A DNA stretch of 64,000 nt from positions 248,001-312,000 of the forward strand of contig NZ_JAOWPS010000001.1 in assembly GCF_025753795.1 (NCBI RefSeq), written 5' to 3'. This document shows positions 57,424 through 64,000 of the stretch, in pieces (the first letter of the stretch is position 1; every line of letters starts with the position of its first letter). The DNA comes from Mesorhizobium sp. YC-39 (GTDB lineage Bacteria; Pseudomonadota; Alphaproteobacteria; Rhizobiales; Rhizobiaceae). The translations under genes and the position numbers were made by a program. The notes under the pieces are model-generated. The model searched no databases, was not told the DNA's origin, and saw only the letters and a list, made by a program, of their open reading frames with translations.

Positions 57424-59222
57424 GTGCAGGCGTCACCAGCAGACCGACCGGGGCAGCAACTCCGGTTGGTTCGCCCGCAGGCAGGTCAGTGCTGGAGATC
57501 GCTGGCCTGTGTGTCAGCGTGCGTGGCGAGGACGGCGAACGGGAAGTCGTGTCGGACCTGTCGCTGACGCTCAAGCGTGGCGAGACGCTTTGCATTGCCG
57601 GCGAATCCGGCTCCGGCAAATCGATGACGGCGCTGGCGATCATGCAACTGTTGCCGCAGCCTGCCGCACGAATTTCCTCTGGCATGATCCAGCTTGGCGA
57701 GATCGACCTCGCGACGCTCAACGAGCGTCAGATGCAGCGCATTCGCGGCGACCGCATCGCGATGATCTTCCAGGAGCCGATGACCTCGCTCAACCCGGTG
57801 CTGTCGATCGGCCGCCAACTGACCGAATCCATCGAGGCGCATACCAATCTGTCGAGCGCCGAGGCGCGCCGGCGCGCCATCGAGGCGCTGACGGCCGTGC
57901 GTATCTCGGAAGCCGAAAGCCGGCTGAAGCAGTTTCCGCACGAACTGTCTGGCGGCATGCGCCAACGCGTGATGATCGCCATGGCGCTGGCGCTGAAACC
58001 GGATGTGCTGATCGCCGACGAGCCGACGACGGCGCTCGACGTCACCGTGCAGGGCGAGGTGCTGGAACTGTTGCGCGATCTGCAGCGCGAGCATGGCACC
58101 AGCGTCATCCTCATCACCCACGACATGGGCGTGGTGGCGGAAATGGCGGATCGGGTGATCGTGATGCGCCATGGCCGCATGGTCGAGGAAGGCAAGGTCG
58201 CCGATATTTTCGCTCGCCCGCAAGCCGACTACACGCGTGAACTGCTCGCTGCGGTGCCGCGCATTGGCGCCGGCGTCGGCCGCCGGAAATCCGCCGAAGC
58301 GGAAAGGCCCGGAAGTGTCGCGGTGCTCAACGATCTGCATGTCCATTTCGACCTGCGCGGCGGCTTCTTCGGCCAGGTGAATCGCCGTGTCCACGCCGTA
58401 GAAGGCGTCAGCTTTTCCATCGCGCCGCACGAGACGCTGGCGCTGGTTGGCGAATCCGGCTGCGGCAAGTCGACCACCGCCAAGGCGCTGGCCGGGCTTG
58501 TGCCTTACCAGGGCGATATCGTGATCGGCGGGCGCAATCTGGCGGGCCTTGGCCGTGACGAGCGCAAGGCGGTTCGCCGCGATGTGCAGATGATCTTCCA
58601 GGATCCCTACGCCTCGCTCGACCCGCGCATGCGCGTCGGTGATCTCGTCGCCGAGCCGCTGCTGATTCATGGTATCGCCTCGAAGCAGGAGCGCAGGGAA
58701 AGGGTGGCGACGCTGTTCGAGCGCGTCGGCCTCTCGGCCGACCAGATGGAGCTTTATCCGCACGAATTCTCGGGCGGCCAGCGCCAGCGCATCTGCATCG
58801 CGCGCGCTCTGGCGCTTCGGCCCAAACTCATCATCGCCGACGAAAGCGTTTCTGCGCTCGACGTGTCGGTGCAGGCTCGCGTGCTCGACCTGTTGAAGGA
58901 ATTGCAGCGCGAGTTTGGCATCGCCTATCTGTTCATCTCTCACGACATGGCGGTGGTCGAGAACATTTCCGACCGCGTCGCCGTCATGTACCTCGGCCAG
59001 ATCGTCGAGATGGGCACCCGCGATCAGGTCTTTTCGAACCCGCGCCACCCCTACACGAAGCGTTTGATCGAAGCCGTCCCTGTGCCTGATCCGGCAAAGC
59101 GCCGGCCGCGCTTCGCCCGTCTCGATCAGGAGATTCCGAGCTCGGCCCGAAAGATCGGCGAGACGCCGTCGAAACTGGTGTTGCAAGATCTAGGCAACGG
59201 TCATCTCGTTGCTGTTTCCTGA
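57420..59222 (+). CDS. fused DppD-DppF type ABC ATPase
   Basis: The protein has 600 residues with two complete ATPase domains normally found as separate proteins. Domain 1 has Walker A GESGSGKS at 61-68, signature LSGGMRQRVMIAMAL and Walker B LIADEPTTALD. Domain 2 has GESGCGKSTT near 350, signature FSGGQRQRICIARAL and Walker B LIIADESVSALD. Each ends with the oligopeptide-family region after the H-loop (LLAAVPRIG; LIEAVPVPDPAKRR). The start at 57420 overlaps the amidase stop by four bases. It energises the amide/peptide importer and is the last gene of the operon. Confidence 0.93.
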   Translation: MSAGVTSRPTGAATPVGSPAGRSVLEIAGLCVSVRGEDGEREVVSDLSLTLKRGETLCIAGESGSGKSMTALAIMQLLPQPAARISSGMIQLGEIDLATLNERQMQRIRGDRIAMIFQEPMTSLNPVLSIGRQLTESIEAHTNLSSAEARRRAIEALTAVRISEAESRLKQFPHELSGGMRQRVMIAMALALKPDVLIADEPTTALDVTVQGEVLELLRDLQREHGTSVILITHDMGVVAEMADRVIVMRHGRMVEEGKVADIFARPQADYTRELLAAVPRIGAGVGRRKSAEAERPGSVAVLNDLHVHFDLRGGFFGQVNRRVHAVEGVSFSIAPHETLALVGESGCGKSTTAKALAGLVPYQGDIVIGGRNLAGLGRDERKAVRRDVQMIFQDPYASLDPRMRVGDLVAEPLLIHGIASKQERRERVATLFERVGLSADQMELYPHEFSGGQRQRICIARALALRPKLIIADESVSALDVSVQARVLDLLKELQREFGIAYLFISHDMAVVENISDRVAVMYLGQIVEMGTRDQVFSNPRHPYTKRLIEAVPVPDPAKRRPRFARLDQEIPSSARKIGETPSKLVLQDLGNGHLVAVS

Positions 59223-59248
59223 CGCCAACGCATGTCGTCCAAAAGTGC

Positions 59249-60412
59249 TCAGCCGCGAACGCGCATCACCATCTCGCGCCGCGGCGCGGTGCGCACCTTG
59301 ATATAGCCGCCGAGCATCCGGTCGACCTCGGCATCGCCGGTATCGACGAAGAAGCCGGCCGGCCCCAGCAGAGCAAGTTTGGATGGTGGTGCGAGAATGG
59401 CGATGCGCTCGCGCCCGACGCGTTGCAGCACCTTGGCGCTGATCTGCTGGTTGCCGCGGCCAAACAGGCAGCCGGTGCCGCCGATGACGCCGACATGGAT
59501 ACGCGCCGGCCATTGGTCGAGGCAGGCCAGAATGTCCGCCTCGCCGACATCCTTCGCCAGCAGCTTGCCGTTCGCGACCAGATCGACCCCGAGCAGGGAA
59601 CCTTCGAGCTCGGCCTCGGCCAGAAGACGCTGCATGGTCGAACCGGGCCCCACGATGTGAACGCAGCCCGGTTCGAGATCTGCCGCCGCGGCGCGGCAGA
59701 GCGCTGCCACATCATCATTCCCGATAGCCGAGGCCTTGGCGACCTGGATTGTCGGATCGCGGGGCACCAGGCCATAGCCATAAAGGCGTGTGGCCGGCCT
59801 GTCCTGTCGCAGGCTCGCCTCGTCGATGTCGAGGATTTCGCGCTCGTCGGTTGGCGCGTCGGCACCTTGCGCGAGATGGGTTCTGGCCAGCAGGCCGGCA
59901 TGGACAGGCGACAGGGCAAAGACGCCGGAATACATTTTTACGCCAGCCGGAATACCGACCATCGTCATGTCGCGACCGACGGCCGACAGGATGTCGCGCG
60001 CCGTGCCATCGCCGCCCGCGAAGAGAACGAGTTTCGCTTCCGCTTTGAGAAAGGCCCGCGCGGCTTCAATCGTATCGTTAGCCGATGTCTCCGGTCCTGC
60101 CGGGGCGAAGGCGACATGATGGTGGATACCGGCTCTCTGGCAGGCTGTCTCGCCCATCGCGCCGCCTGCCGTCAGGATCGCGATGCCGCTGCCCGCAAGC
60201 TCACGCAGGGCAAGCGCGGCGCGGTCGGATGCCGCCGGTTGCGCCCCGAGCGCCAAGGCCGCCGCGACGGTGTCGGCGCCATCGGATCCTTTCAGGCCGA
60301 CGCGGCCGCCAAGCCCGGCAAGCGGATTGACCAGAAAGCCGATCCGTGGCGGCTCGATGCCGCTCCCGCCATTTGCCAGCGTCCGGCTGTTCGCAAGATT
60401 CGATGTCGCCAT
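59249..60412 (-). CDS. ATP-NAD kinase-like protein, AcoX family
   Basis: The protein has 387 residues. RIGFLVNPLAGLGGRVGLKG and the glycine-rich LVLFAGGDGTARDIL match the NAD kinase/diacylglycerol kinase fold, and GIPAGVKMYSGVFA and GVIGGTGCLFGRGNQQIS match the AcoX/COG3199 branch. AcoX is found in acetoin operons, but its reaction is poorly defined; kinase activity on a nucleotide or small metabolite is plausible. The start is the ATG at 60412, with AGAAGG only three bases ahead. It is divergent from the GcvPA-like gene and convergent with the ABC ATPase gene. Confidence 0.85.
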   Translation of the reverse strand: MATSNLANSRTLANGGSGIEPPRIGFLVNPLAGLGGRVGLKGSDGADTVAAALALGAQPAASDRAALALRELAGSGIAILTAGGAMGETACQRAGIHHHVAFAPAGPETSANDTIEAARAFLKAEAKLVLFAGGDGTARDILSAVGRDMTMVGIPAGVKMYSGVFALSPVHAGLLARTHLAQGADAPTDEREILDIDEASLRQDRPATRLYGYGLVPRDPTIQVAKASAIGNDDVAALCRAAAADLEPGCVHIVGPGSTMQRLLAEAELEGSLLGVDLVANGKLLAKDVGEADILACLDQWPARIHVGVIGGTGCLFGRGNQQISAKVLQRVGRERIAILAPPSKLALLGPAGFFVDTGDAEVDRMLGGYIKVRTAPRREMVMRVRG

Positions 60413-60504
60413 CAGCCTTCTTACCAAATTGTCGGCAGATACGCGGCGGATCGTCCTTTTCTGCCCTGGTCGATCTAGCCGTTTCGTTCGATATAGTAAC
60501 TTCC

Positions 60505-60519
60505 GTGCGCAATGCGTAC
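60505..60519. promoter_or_regulatory. imperfect palindrome in the AcoX/GcvPA divergent region
   Basis: GTGCGCAATGCGTAC has arms GTGCGCA and TGCGTAC that pair at six of seven positions. It sits midway in the 175-bp region between the divergent AcoX-like and GcvPA-like genes, next to A/T-rich sequence (CGATATAGTAAC). It is a possible operator shared by both genes; the regulator type is unknown. Confidence 0.35.
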
Positions 60520-60587
60520 AACCGATTGACAGATGCGGGTCAAGTTCGGCACAGTCGGCCAGTCCGTTTTACCGCTTGCGAGACGTC

Positions 60588-61988
60588 ATGACCTTCACTC
60601 ACCCCTTCATGGCCAACTCCGTTCCGGCCATCAAAAAGGAGATGCTCGACGCCATCGGCGCCCCGTCGATCGAGGCGCTGTTCGAGCAGATCCCGGCCGA
60701 TCATCGCATGACACGCGAGCTCGCCTTGCCGCCGGCCCTGCGCTCAGAGGCCGAGCTTCGCCGGCATCTGCTTGCCATTCTCAGGAAGAACGAGGATTGC
60801 GAAACCAATCTCAGCTTTCTCGGCGGCGGTTGCTGGCAGCACCATGTGCCGGCGATCTGCGACGAGATCGCCGGACGCAGCGAATTCCTGACGCCTGTCT
60901 GGGGCACGCCGTCTTCGGACCATGGCCGCAACCAGGCCTGGTTCGAGTTCACCAGCCAGCTCGGCGAACTGCTCGACATGGAGATCGTCGGCCTGCCCGT
61001 CTACAGCTGGGGCTGCGCCGCCGGCCACGCCATCCGCATGGCCTCGCGCCTGACCGGCAGGCACGAGGTGATCGTGCCGCGCATCATCGATCCCGAACGG
61101 CTTTCGGTCATCCGCAACTATTGTGAACCGCAGCAGATGCCGAGCCACATCGCCGTGGTCGAAATCGGCTTCGATGCCGGCACCGGCCTTCTCGATCTGG
61201 CCGAACTCGAATCAAGGCTGTCTTCGCGCACCGCCGCCGTCTATATCGAGACCCCGAACTATCTCGGCGTCATCGAGGCGCATGCAGGCGAGATCGCCGC
61301 ACTCGCCCATCGCGCCGGCGCCGAATTCATCGTCGGCGTCGATCCGATCTCGCTTGGCGTGCTTGCCCCGCCCGCCGGCTTTGGCGCCGACATCGTCGTC
61401 GGCACCACGCAACCGCTCGGCGTCCACATGAATTGCGGCGGCGGCACCGGCGGCTTCATCGCCAGCTGCGACGAGGAGCGCTACGCCCGCGAATATCCGT
61501 CGCTGCTGGTGTCGATCGCCGAGACGGTTCAGCCCGGAGAACACGCTTTCGGCCTGTCGCTGCTGCACCAGTCCTCTTACGGTTCGCGCGAGAACGGCAA
61601 GGACTGGACCGGCAACTCCGTCTATCTCTGGGCAATCTCTAACGCCGTCTACATGTCGCTGATGGGCCCGGAAGGGTTTCGCGAGGTCGGCGAGCTTATC
61701 GTCCAGCAGGCCCATTACGCGGCAAAAGTGCTGGCTGAAGTGCCCGGCATCGACCTCGTCTTTCCCGGCGGCTTCTTCAAGGAATTCGTCGTCCGTTTCG
61801 ACGCATCGGGCAAAACCGTGCGCGACGTCAACCGGGCCTTGCGCGAGCGCGGGATTTTCGGCGGCCATGATCTGTCCGCCGCTTTCCCGACTCTCGGCCA
61901 GTCCGCGCTCTATGCAGTGACGGAAGTCCACAGCCGCTCCGACATCGATCGCCTGGCGGCTAGCCTTGCGGAGATTCTGAGCCGATGA
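60588..61988 (+). CDS. gcvPA: divergent glycine dehydrogenase subunit 1 (GcvPA-like)
   Basis: The protein has 466 residues related to the N-terminal half of P-protein. The family start is recognisable (MANSVPAIKKEMLDAIGAPS, SFLGGGCWQHHVPAICDEI and RSEFLTPVW). However, the strongly conserved YQPEISQG block of normal GcvPA is replaced by GTPSSDHGRNQ, and the NASLYDGAT block by LPVYSWGCAAGH. Other parts (ETPNYLGVIE and the C-terminal ERGIFGGHDL) are retained. It therefore belongs to the PLP-dependent decarboxylase family but probably acts on something other than glycine or with altered chemistry. The start ATG at 60588 has a poor ribosome site. It overlaps the next gene by four bases. Confidence 0.82.
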   Translation: MTFTHPFMANSVPAIKKEMLDAIGAPSIEALFEQIPADHRMTRELALPPALRSEAELRRHLLAILRKNEDCETNLSFLGGGCWQHHVPAICDEIAGRSEFLTPVWGTPSSDHGRNQAWFEFTSQLGELLDMEIVGLPVYSWGCAAGHAIRMASRLTGRHEVIVPRIIDPERLSVIRNYCEPQQMPSHIAVVEIGFDAGTGLLDLAELESRLSSRTAAVYIETPNYLGVIEAHAGEIAALAHRAGAEFIVGVDPISLGVLAPPAGFGADIVVGTTQPLGVHMNCGGGTGGFIASCDEERYAREYPSLLVSIAETVQPGEHAFGLSLLHQSSYGSRENGKDWTGNSVYLWAISNAVYMSLMGPEGFREVGELIVQQAHYAAKVLAEVPGIDLVFPGGFFKEFVVRFDASGKTVRDVNRALRERGIFGGHDLSAAFPTLGQSALYAVTEVHSRSDIDRLAASLAEILSR

Positions 61989-63547
61989 GCGACATGGCCA
62001 AGCTGCGGCGCTACCACGCGGCCGTCTGGGACGAGCCGGTGGTCATGGAGATGGGCCGGCGCGGCCGGCGCGGCATCATGTTTCCGGCCGCCGAGCCGGC
62101 GGTCGCCGCTGCGGTGGGCTGCGCCGAGACGTTGCTTCCCGAAGGCATGCGCCGCACGACGCCGCCCGCTTTGCCGGAAATGTCGGAGCCAGACGTGCTC
62201 CGGCACTATCTCCACCTTTCCCAGCAGACGCTCGGCATGATGGGCATCAGCCTGTTCGGTACCTGCACCATGAAATACAATGCCCGCCTCAACGAGGCGC
62301 TGGCGGCACGCCCCGAACTCGCCGAAATCCATCCGCTGCAGGATGAGGAAACGCTGCAGGGCGTGCTCGAGATCATCCATCGCTTCGACCTCGCTTTGCG
62401 CGAACTCTCCGGCATGGACCAGTTCGTGTTCCAGGCGGCCGGCGGCGCCGATGCCGCCTACACCCATGTCTGCGTTACCCGCGCCTGGCTCGCTTCCCGC
62501 GGCGAGCTCGGCAAGCGCGACGAGATCGTTACCTCGCTTCAGGCGCACCCCTGCAATCCGGCCACCGCCGCGACAGCCGGCTTCAAGGTCATCACCTTGC
62601 CGCTGGAGGAGAACGGCTATCCTTCGCTGGAAGCTCTGAAGGCGGCGGTGTCGGACCGCACCGCGGCGCTGATGATCAACAATCCCGACGACATGGGCAT
62701 CTACAATCCGCACATCAAGGAATGGGTGCGCGTCGTCCACGAAGCCGGCGGGCTCTGCTTCTACGACCACGCCAACTTCAACGGCGTGATGAGCCGGCTA
62801 AGGGCGAGGGAGCTCGGCTTCGACGCCTGCATGTACATGCTGCACAAGACTTTCGGAGCGCCGAAGGGCGGCGGCGGCCCCGCCGTCGGCGCCTATGGCT
62901 GCAGCGCCGAGCTTGCGCCTTTCCTGCCCAAGCCCGTCGTGACCTTCGATGGCAAAAACTATCATCTCGACAATGACCGGGACGACAGCATCGGCAAGGT
63001 CCGCGAATTCCTCGGCAACATCCCTGTCGTACTCAAGGCCTATGCCTGGGTCCGCTCACTCGGCGCCGAGGGCATTCGCGAGGCGGCCGACCTGTCGGTG
63101 CTGGCCAACAATTACATGGACCATGAATTGCTGAAGCTGCGCGGTGTCTCGCGCTCGCATCCCAACATCGACGCCTGGCGCATGGAGATGACGCGTTTCA
63201 GCCTCGGCAAGCTGTTCGAGGACACCGGCGTCAGCGCCATGGATGTCCAGAACCGCATGGTCGACTACGGCATCGACGCTTTCTGGCTGTCGCACGAACC
63301 GTGGATCGTTCCGCAGCCCTTCACGCCGGAGGCTGGCGAGATGTGGTCGAAGGAGGATCTCGACACCTGGATCGCGGTGCTGGGGGCGGTTATTGAGGAG
63401 GCCTATGCCGATCCCGACAAGGTGCGCTCGGCGCCTCACAACCAGGCCGTCCACCAGATCAAGGGCGCGCCGCTCGAAGACCCGGCCCATTGGGCGATGA
63501 CCTGGCGCGCTCATGTGCGCAAGCGCGCGCAGAGCAAGGCTGATTAG
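61985..63547 (+). CDS. gcvPB: divergent glycine dehydrogenase subunit 2 (GcvPB-like)
   Basis: The protein has 520 residues related to the C-terminal, PLP-binding half of P-protein. GTCTMKYNARLNEALA and MLHKTFGAPKGGGGPA are recognisable, with Lys288 as the expected PLP lysine. Several hallmark residues differ: PKGGGGPA for PHGGGGPG, YDHANFNG for YDGANLNA, QAHPCNPAT for the AHGTNPAS block, and AAGGADAAYTHV for the usual N-A-G-A-x-GE block. Start and GcvPA stop overlap as ATGA, so the two subunits are made together. No gcvH or gcvT gene is adjacent. It is convergent with the SDR at 63544; the stop codons overlap. Confidence 0.83.
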   Translation: MSDMAKLRRYHAAVWDEPVVMEMGRRGRRGIMFPAAEPAVAAAVGCAETLLPEGMRRTTPPALPEMSEPDVLRHYLHLSQQTLGMMGISLFGTCTMKYNARLNEALAARPELAEIHPLQDEETLQGVLEIIHRFDLALRELSGMDQFVFQAAGGADAAYTHVCVTRAWLASRGELGKRDEIVTSLQAHPCNPATAATAGFKVITLPLEENGYPSLEALKAAVSDRTAALMINNPDDMGIYNPHIKEWVRVVHEAGGLCFYDHANFNGVMSRLRARELGFDACMYMLHKTFGAPKGGGGPAVGAYGCSAELAPFLPKPVVTFDGKNYHLDNDRDDSIGKVREFLGNIPVVLKAYAWVRSLGAEGIREAADLSVLANNYMDHELLKLRGVSRSHPNIDAWRMEMTRFSLGKLFEDTGVSAMDVQNRMVDYGIDAFWLSHEPWIVPQPFTPEAGEMWSKEDLDTWIAVLGAVIEEAYADPDKVRSAPHNQAVHQIKGAPLEDPAHWAMTWRAHVRKRAQSKAD

Positions 63548-64000
63548 ATCCAGCTTTCCAGTCGCGTGTTGAGAACAAGCTCGGCCACCGAAGCCGTGTT
63601 AGGCAGGCGCAGCAGGAAAGCCACCGTCTCGGCGATCGTTTCGGGAGCGATACGGTTTGCCGACGGCGTCACGCCGGGAACGGAGGCAACAAGATCGGTA
63701 TCGACCGCGCCGGGGCAAAGGGCTGTCACGCGCACGCCCTTTTCCCAGCCGGCGAATTTGGCGGCATGGGTGAGTGCCATGACCGCGTGCTTGGTCATGG
63801 CGTAGGCGACCGAAACCGTATCGCGGTAGCGCTTCCCGTCGGTCGAGGCGACATTGATGATCCGTCCGTGCCCGCCTTTCTCCAGATGCGGCAAGGCAAG
63901 GCGGATCAGCCGGAACGGAGCCTTGACATTGACTGCCCACATCTCGTCGAGCACGCTCTCGTCGCCTGAACGCAGGTCCAGCGGGCGCAATATGCCGGCA
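63544..64000 (-). CDS. SDR family oxidoreductase, N-terminal part outside window
   Basis: About 152 C-terminal residues are visible; the frame stays open to the right edge. Visible motifs are an AGIL segment (end of NNAG) at the very edge, NVASTDG with the catalytic Ser, YAMTK as active site and ALCPGAVDTDLV after it. The final residues LVLNTRLESWI replace the usual GGxxxDGG ending, a feature of some sugar- or steroid-type SDRs. The cofactor motif lies beyond the window. It is convergent with the GcvPB-like gene, with overlapping stop codons. Confidence 0.85.
   Translation of the reverse strand, partial: AGILRPLDLRSGDESVLDEMWAVNVKAPFRLIRLALPHLEKGGHGRIINVASTDGKRYRDTVSVAYAMTKHAVMALTHAAKFAGWEKGVRVTALCPGAVDTDLVASVPGVTPSANRIAPETIAETVAFLLRLPNTASVAELVLNTRLESWI

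Noticed and set aside
1..64000. tRNA, rRNA, CRISPR, prophage or insertion-sequence genes
   Set aside because: I looked for cloverleaf-like and repeat-spacer patterns, transposase or integrase motifs and terminal repeats and saw none beyond the short intergenic repeats listed.

Overview
The window looks like chromosome or megaplasmid DNA from a rhizobial alphaproteobacterium, most likely Mesorhizobium or a close relative. The basis is high GC content, densely packed catabolic operons, many ABC importers and SDR dehydrogenases, and intergenic hairpin repeats of types I associate with Mesorhizobium (15171-15258, 39834-39874, 51067-51170). This assignment is inference; there is no rRNA gene, tRNA, phage gene, transposase or CRISPR array in view.

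Region by region. (1) 1-8.0 kb, leftward: a ribose-type sugar importer (binding protein, double ATPase, two permeases) followed by SDR, butanediol/sorbitol-type dehydrogenase, SDR and Gfo/Idh/MocA oxidoreductase. (2) 8.3-10.1 kb: a chimeric protein with a winged-helix DNA-binding domain joined to a full sugar-binding-protein domain. (3) 10.5-17.4 kb, rightward: an acetoin/pyruvate-dehydrogenase-like E1alpha-E1beta-E2 set, an M24 hydrolase with an altered metal site, a COG0523 metal-chaperone GTPase and a beta-hydroxyacid dehydrogenase. (4) 17.4-23.9 kb, leftward: a second ribose-type importer with two SDRs and a TIM-barrel isomerase, then a divergent PRISE-type enone reductase (24.2-25.3 kb). 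Five copies of one short palindrome, TCA-N3-TGA with A/T-rich flanks, lie in the intergenic regions of parts 1-4 and suggest one regulon.

(5) 25.3-35.6 kb: a divergent amino-sugar module. nagA, an SIS deaminase, a GntR regulator and a BadF-type kinase run left; murQ, a CUT1 importer and a Gfo/Idh gene run right. Direct repeats of TGGTATT, 11 bp apart, face each promoter. It should import GlcNAc and/or MurNAc and convert them to fructose-6-phosphate. (6) 35.6-37.3 kb: an FAH-family hydrolase and an SDR resembling the last steps of the 2-keto-3-deoxy-L-fuconate pathway. (7) 37.4-40.9 kb: deoC plus a two-domain ALDH16 dehydrogenase behind a perfect 20-bp TetR-like palindrome. (8) 41.1-41.9 kb: ferredoxin-NADP reductase. 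(9) 42.1-48.2 kb: hydantoinase A and B, an orphan amino-acid binding protein, a 143-bp inverted-repeat element and a GcvT-like protein.

(10) 48.2-50.8 kb: metQ-metN-metI methionine importer. (11) 51.3-59.2 kb: an amide operon in which amiC and amiR lie behind a leader terminator, followed by a Dpp-type importer with an acetamidase/formamidase gene embedded in it. (12) 59.2-64.0 kb: an AcoX-like kinase, a strongly diverged GcvPA/GcvPB-like pair, and the end of another SDR. Binding-protein genes are repeatedly followed by GC-rich hairpins before the rest of the importer, which suggests graded expression within operons.
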